8,333 nucleotides of DNA from positions 1 to 8,333 of the forward strand of contig JAJZOM010000249.1 of assembly GCA_021811505.1 (NCBI GenBank), given 5' to 3'. This document shows positions 5,635-8,333 of this stretch, piece after piece (position 1 is the first letter of the stretch; each line of letters starts with the position of its first letter). A program made the position numbers and the translations under genes. The notes under the pieces are model-generated. The model did no database searches and was not told the origin of the DNA. It was given only the letters and a program-made list of their open reading frames with translations. The stretch comes from Thermoplasmata archaeon (lineage in GTDB: Archaea > Thermoplasmatota > Thermoplasmata > Thermoplasmatales > Thermoplasmataceae).

Positions 5635-8333
5635 CTACCTGACAGACCATAGCAGATTTGACATGAACGACTCGGCGCGTTCTACAATGGACTTGAAGCT
5701 GTGCCCCTCCAACTCATTGGCAATGTTTTCAGGCAAAAGAACGTATCTCCAGGTTTTAGGTTGATTCTCTGGATGATTATTTGCATTTGATACAGTTCTG
5801 CAGAACTGCTGGGCCGCGATCATCTTCGACTTAACGTCAATATCGTTGTATGCATCTTTCTCTGATTTGGTCTCAAAAATGAACATAGCGTCACCCGTTT
5901 TAATCAGGAAATCCGGGTAGTATCTCCCTATGAAACCCTTGCTGTCCAGATAGGCTATGGAGAACCTGTGAACGTATTGATCAAGTTTAACATACGCTGA
6001 AACACCCGAATCCTTCTCCAAAACAGATTCAGCAAAACGCTTTTCAAAGCCCCCCCTTGGTCCGAAGTCAAGGTACGGATAGATGCACCTTCTCGTCCTG
6101 AGCGATCTCTCAATGGAAACTTTCAACTCGCGGTATGTTGATAGGGAGACCCACTCAACCACCGTTGAACTCACTGCCCTCTTATTCGAAATGAATCGTG
6201 TTATTCCTTTCCTCAGATTAGTTACAATAAACTCTAGAAGCTGGAAATTCCTCAACTTAACGGCATTGTCCTGGATGTTAAAGTCGATCTTCCGCCCGAA
6301 CAGGATTCCTGAAACATACTTGTCCGTCATTGCGGCTATTTCGCTGAAGTATCTTGTGAGCCAGCTCATATTCCTGCTTCCACCTATGATCTCAAGCGTG
6401 GCATTTCTCAGAAAACTGGTATAGCTGAAATCTTTTTCTTCCATATTCCAGTCCTGCATGAACTTGGTCTGTGGGTGAAAATCGGTTATTATAATTGATT
6501 TAGGTTCGAGCTGATCAAACGGCACCGGACATGGTTGCAGTTCATTCACGTCAAAATATGAGAAATCGATTTCTTCCTGAACAGTGTCCCGATATGATGC
6601 GGGCCAACATAGATCAAATTCTGCGATTCTGCTCTCATCTATCGTTACCAGAATACGCTTGGAGTCAAGTGCTAGGGTTTTTGATTCGCCGGAAGAAAGC
6701 AAAGCACCAGCATTTTTCAGATCAGTATATATCTGGTTGTACTTCGGATGTTCAACTATGAAAAGGAAATCATATGAGTTGATGAGAGGCTCGTTCTTCC
6801 TCAACAATTCCATGTTCTGAAGCTTTGGTTCCCAGTATTCATCCTCCGTGAACATCAGCCTGATTCCTCTTCCTATGATTTGCTCTGTCAGTAGGTCGGA
6901 ATCTGAGGGCCTGAGCACCACAAGTACACAAACGTTTCTCACGTCGAAACCCTCCTTCAGCATCATAACGCTAACAATTACTCTGACTTTACTCTCATAA
7001 GCGTCGCTGGCAAATATTTTCTCCTTAAGGCTCTTGTACTCATCCTCTGACAGACTATCTTTCTTATCACTGTGTATGGTAAGCACGTGTGTTCCCTCTT
7101 CATCTCCAGCGAGCTGTTTCACATATCCTGATATTTCCTCTGCTTCAGCGTTGTCGCCTGCTACGATGAACATTAATGGTTTCTTCTGAATATCCAGTTT
7201 CCTGAAGTCATCTTCCAGCTGCTGCAGTTTCTCGTAGCCAACATGCAGCATGTGTCTCTGGACATCGCTCAAGCTCAGGATTTTCTGCGCCTCGTCTTTG
7301 TGTGCCGTGACAGTGAATTTCTCGTTCTCGGACAGATTTTCAATCTTTTCAGAAAGATAGGAACTTTTCTCTATGAATATCTGCTTTACCAGCATGTCAT
7401 TCATGGCCTCGACGAGTCCATAGTCATAGATGACATGCTTCATCCACTCCTTCTTCTTGCCGTTGATTGCATATGGTGTTGCCGTAAAATCATACTGGAT
7501 AAACGGTCTGCCCTGTTTATCTTTGATATTTGCGTATAGCCTTTCAACTGATTCCTGCCACCTCTTCATTTCCTTGTCCGATGCATTGTGCAGGTGATGT
7601 GCCTCATCGTTTATTACAACGAGGGAGTCGTTTGCAGTCAGGAACTCATAGAAATTCTGAACCCTGAAGGAGTCACGGTCTTCTCTGAATTCTATTCCCA
7701 GGTCTTCCGAGATCGTTCTTTCCCTGCCGGTGACGTCAATTAGTTGATGCCAGTTTGTGATCATTACATATGGTTCGCTAGTTGGCTGGGTGTGTCCAGT
7801 GATATCATCCTTGGTGTAAATCCTCAGGTCAAATTCCGACCGCCATGATTCCGGCATGAACAGATCGTTTTCCAGGTCGGACGTCAGCTTGTCCCTTTTT
7901 CCATCTTTCACCTTTCCGAGGAAACTGTCAAGCAGGCGCTCATATACTATGTTTCCTGGCGCCACAAGCAGGAAGTATGGCGAGAAACGTCCATCGTCGT
8001 GTTTCAGTTTGTTGAAGTACTGCCAGACAGTCAAAGCATTAATCACCCACGTTTTTCCTGTGCCAGTCGCCATCTTGATGGCAAACCTCGGGAATGTCAT
8101 TTTTTCCAGCTCCTTTTCTATGCCTTTTCCTTGGATCTCTTCGCCATCAAATAAGTTGAAAAGTTCTCCGGGTGTTGGAGCACCAAGCACCTCATAACAG
8201 TAGACTATAGTTTCTATGGCCCTTCTCTGGGAAAGATGAAATCTTGTACTCTCATGAATTTCCGTGTTGAACCAGTATTCTAGGAGTTCCCTTGTTACAG
8301 GTGTTATGTTCCTCCCATCCTGAGAGGCGTATC
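5635..8333 (-). CDS. Type III restriction enzyme Res-like protein (SF2 helicase plus PD-(D/E)XK nuclease), N terminus cut by window
   Basis: The frame enters from the right edge and gives 898 visible residues; the GTG at 8190 is not the real start, because homologous-looking sequence continues upstream (FHLSQRRAIETIVYCYEV resembles a Q-type helicase motif). Numbered from 8190: Walker A ATGTGKT 41-47, DEAH in VVINDEAHHLH 191-201, TATP 236-239, motif V LKEGFDVRNV 411-420, motif VI EQIIGRGIR 436-444. The C-terminal part has GRYYPDFLI with D760 and FETK with E773 and K775, the PD-(D/E)XK nuclease residues. This is the order in type III Res subunits, which with a Mod methyltransferase translocate on DNA and cleave unmodified sites. 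Total length fits the family's roughly 900-1000 residues. No mod gene is in the window; one would be expected to the right. A solitary helicase-nuclease of another defence type is the alternative. Confidence 0.82.
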   Translation of the reverse strand, partial: YASQDGRNITPVTRELLEYWFNTEIHESTRFHLSQRRAIETIVYCYEVLGAPTPGELFNLFDGEEIQGKGIEKELEKMTFPRFAIKMATGTGKTWVINALTVWQYFNKLKHDDGRFSPYFLLVAPGNIVYERLLDSFLGKVKDGKRDKLTSDLENDLFMPESWRSEFDLRIYTKDDITGHTQPTSEPYVMITNWHQLIDVTGRERTISEDLGIEFREDRDSFRVQNFYEFLTANDSLVVINDEAHHLHNASDKEMKRWQESVERLYANIKDKQGRPFIQYDFTATPYAINGKKKEWMKHVIYDYGLVEAMNDMLVKQIFIEKSSYLSEKIENLSENEKFTVTAHKDEAQKILSLSDVQRHMLHVGYEKLQQLEDDFRKLDIQKKPLMFIVAGDNAEAEEISGYVKQLAGDEEGTHVLTIHSDKKDSLSEDEYKSLKEKIFASDAYESKVRVIVSVMMLKEGFDVRNVCVLVVLRPSDSDLLTEQIIGRGIRLMFTEDEYWEPKLQNMELLRKNEPLINSYDFLFIVEHPKYNQIYTDLKNAGALLSSGESKTLALDSKRILVTIDESRIAEFDLCWPASYRDTVQEEIDFSYFDVNELQPCPVPFDQLEPKSIIITDFHPQTKFMQDWNMEEKDFSYTSFLRNATLEIIGGSRNMSWLTRYFSEIAAMTDKYVSGILFGRKIDFNIQDNAVKLRNFQLLEFIVTNLRKGITRFISNKRAVSSTVVEWVSLSTYRELKVSIERSLRTRRCIYPYLDFGPRGGFEKRFAESVLEKDSGVSAYVKLDQYVHRFSIAYLDSKGFIGRYYPDFLIKTGDAMFIFETKSEKDAYNDIDVKSKMIAAQQFCRTVSNANNHPENQPKTWRYVLLPENIANELEGHSFKSIVERAESFMSNLLWSVR

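Noticed and set aside
1..8333. tRNA genes, CRISPR arrays and complete insertion sequences
   Set aside because: No cloverleaf with a GGTTCGA-type T-loop, no regularly spaced repeats, and no transposase with flanking inverted repeats were found by eye on either strand.

Overview
The window looks archaeal, most likely from a Thermoplasmata-type genome (inference). Start regions carry archaeal TATA boxes such as TTTAAATA about 40-65 bases upstream of genes, Shine-Dalgarno sites are of the GGAGG kind, one gene looks nearly leaderless, and AGG/AGA and ATA codons are common. The content is accessory: an integrase, a broken mobile-element ATPase, clusters of small membrane proteins, poorly known DUF genes and a restriction enzyme. 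I see no housekeeping gene, tRNA, rRNA or CRISPR array.

Layout. The left edge (1-271, minus) holds the N-terminal part of a tyrosine recombinase, cut by the window. A TATA box and a strong 12+12 bp dyad separate it from a divergent 128-residue probable membrane protein (422-808, plus). Positions 809-1246 are non-coding with several small dyads. A promoter at about 1709-1716 drives two overlapping small membrane-protein genes on the minus strand (1369-1644 and 1247-1369). From 1877 to 2935, minus, lies a P-loop ATPase with twin zinc ribbons whose reading frame starts abruptly at its Walker A motif, so its 5' end is missing. At the same point (about 2936) a plus-strand membrane-protein frame begins, probably a second truncated gene. 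This is the clearest rearrangement scar in the window.

From 2936 to 5073 five plus-strand frames are tightly packed: the membrane protein, a 41-residue cysteine-containing ORF, a DUF6978-like protein, a DUF1828/DUF1829-like protein overlapping it by 4 bases, and a P-loop kinase-like protein 15 bases further on. The last three form a compact operon of unknown function. It is the best candidate here for an undescribed system.

From the right edge back to 5635, minus, runs a type III restriction-enzyme-like protein (SF2 helicase plus a C-terminal PD-(D/E)XK nuclease), followed 16 bases later by a 46-residue ORF. The two gene blocks converge on a spacer at 5074-5477 with weak candidate micro-ORFs. 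Taken together the window reads as a mosaic integration and defence island: mobile-element debris on the left, a DUF operon in the middle, restriction on the right. A partner methyltransferase for the restriction enzyme would be expected beyond the right edge.
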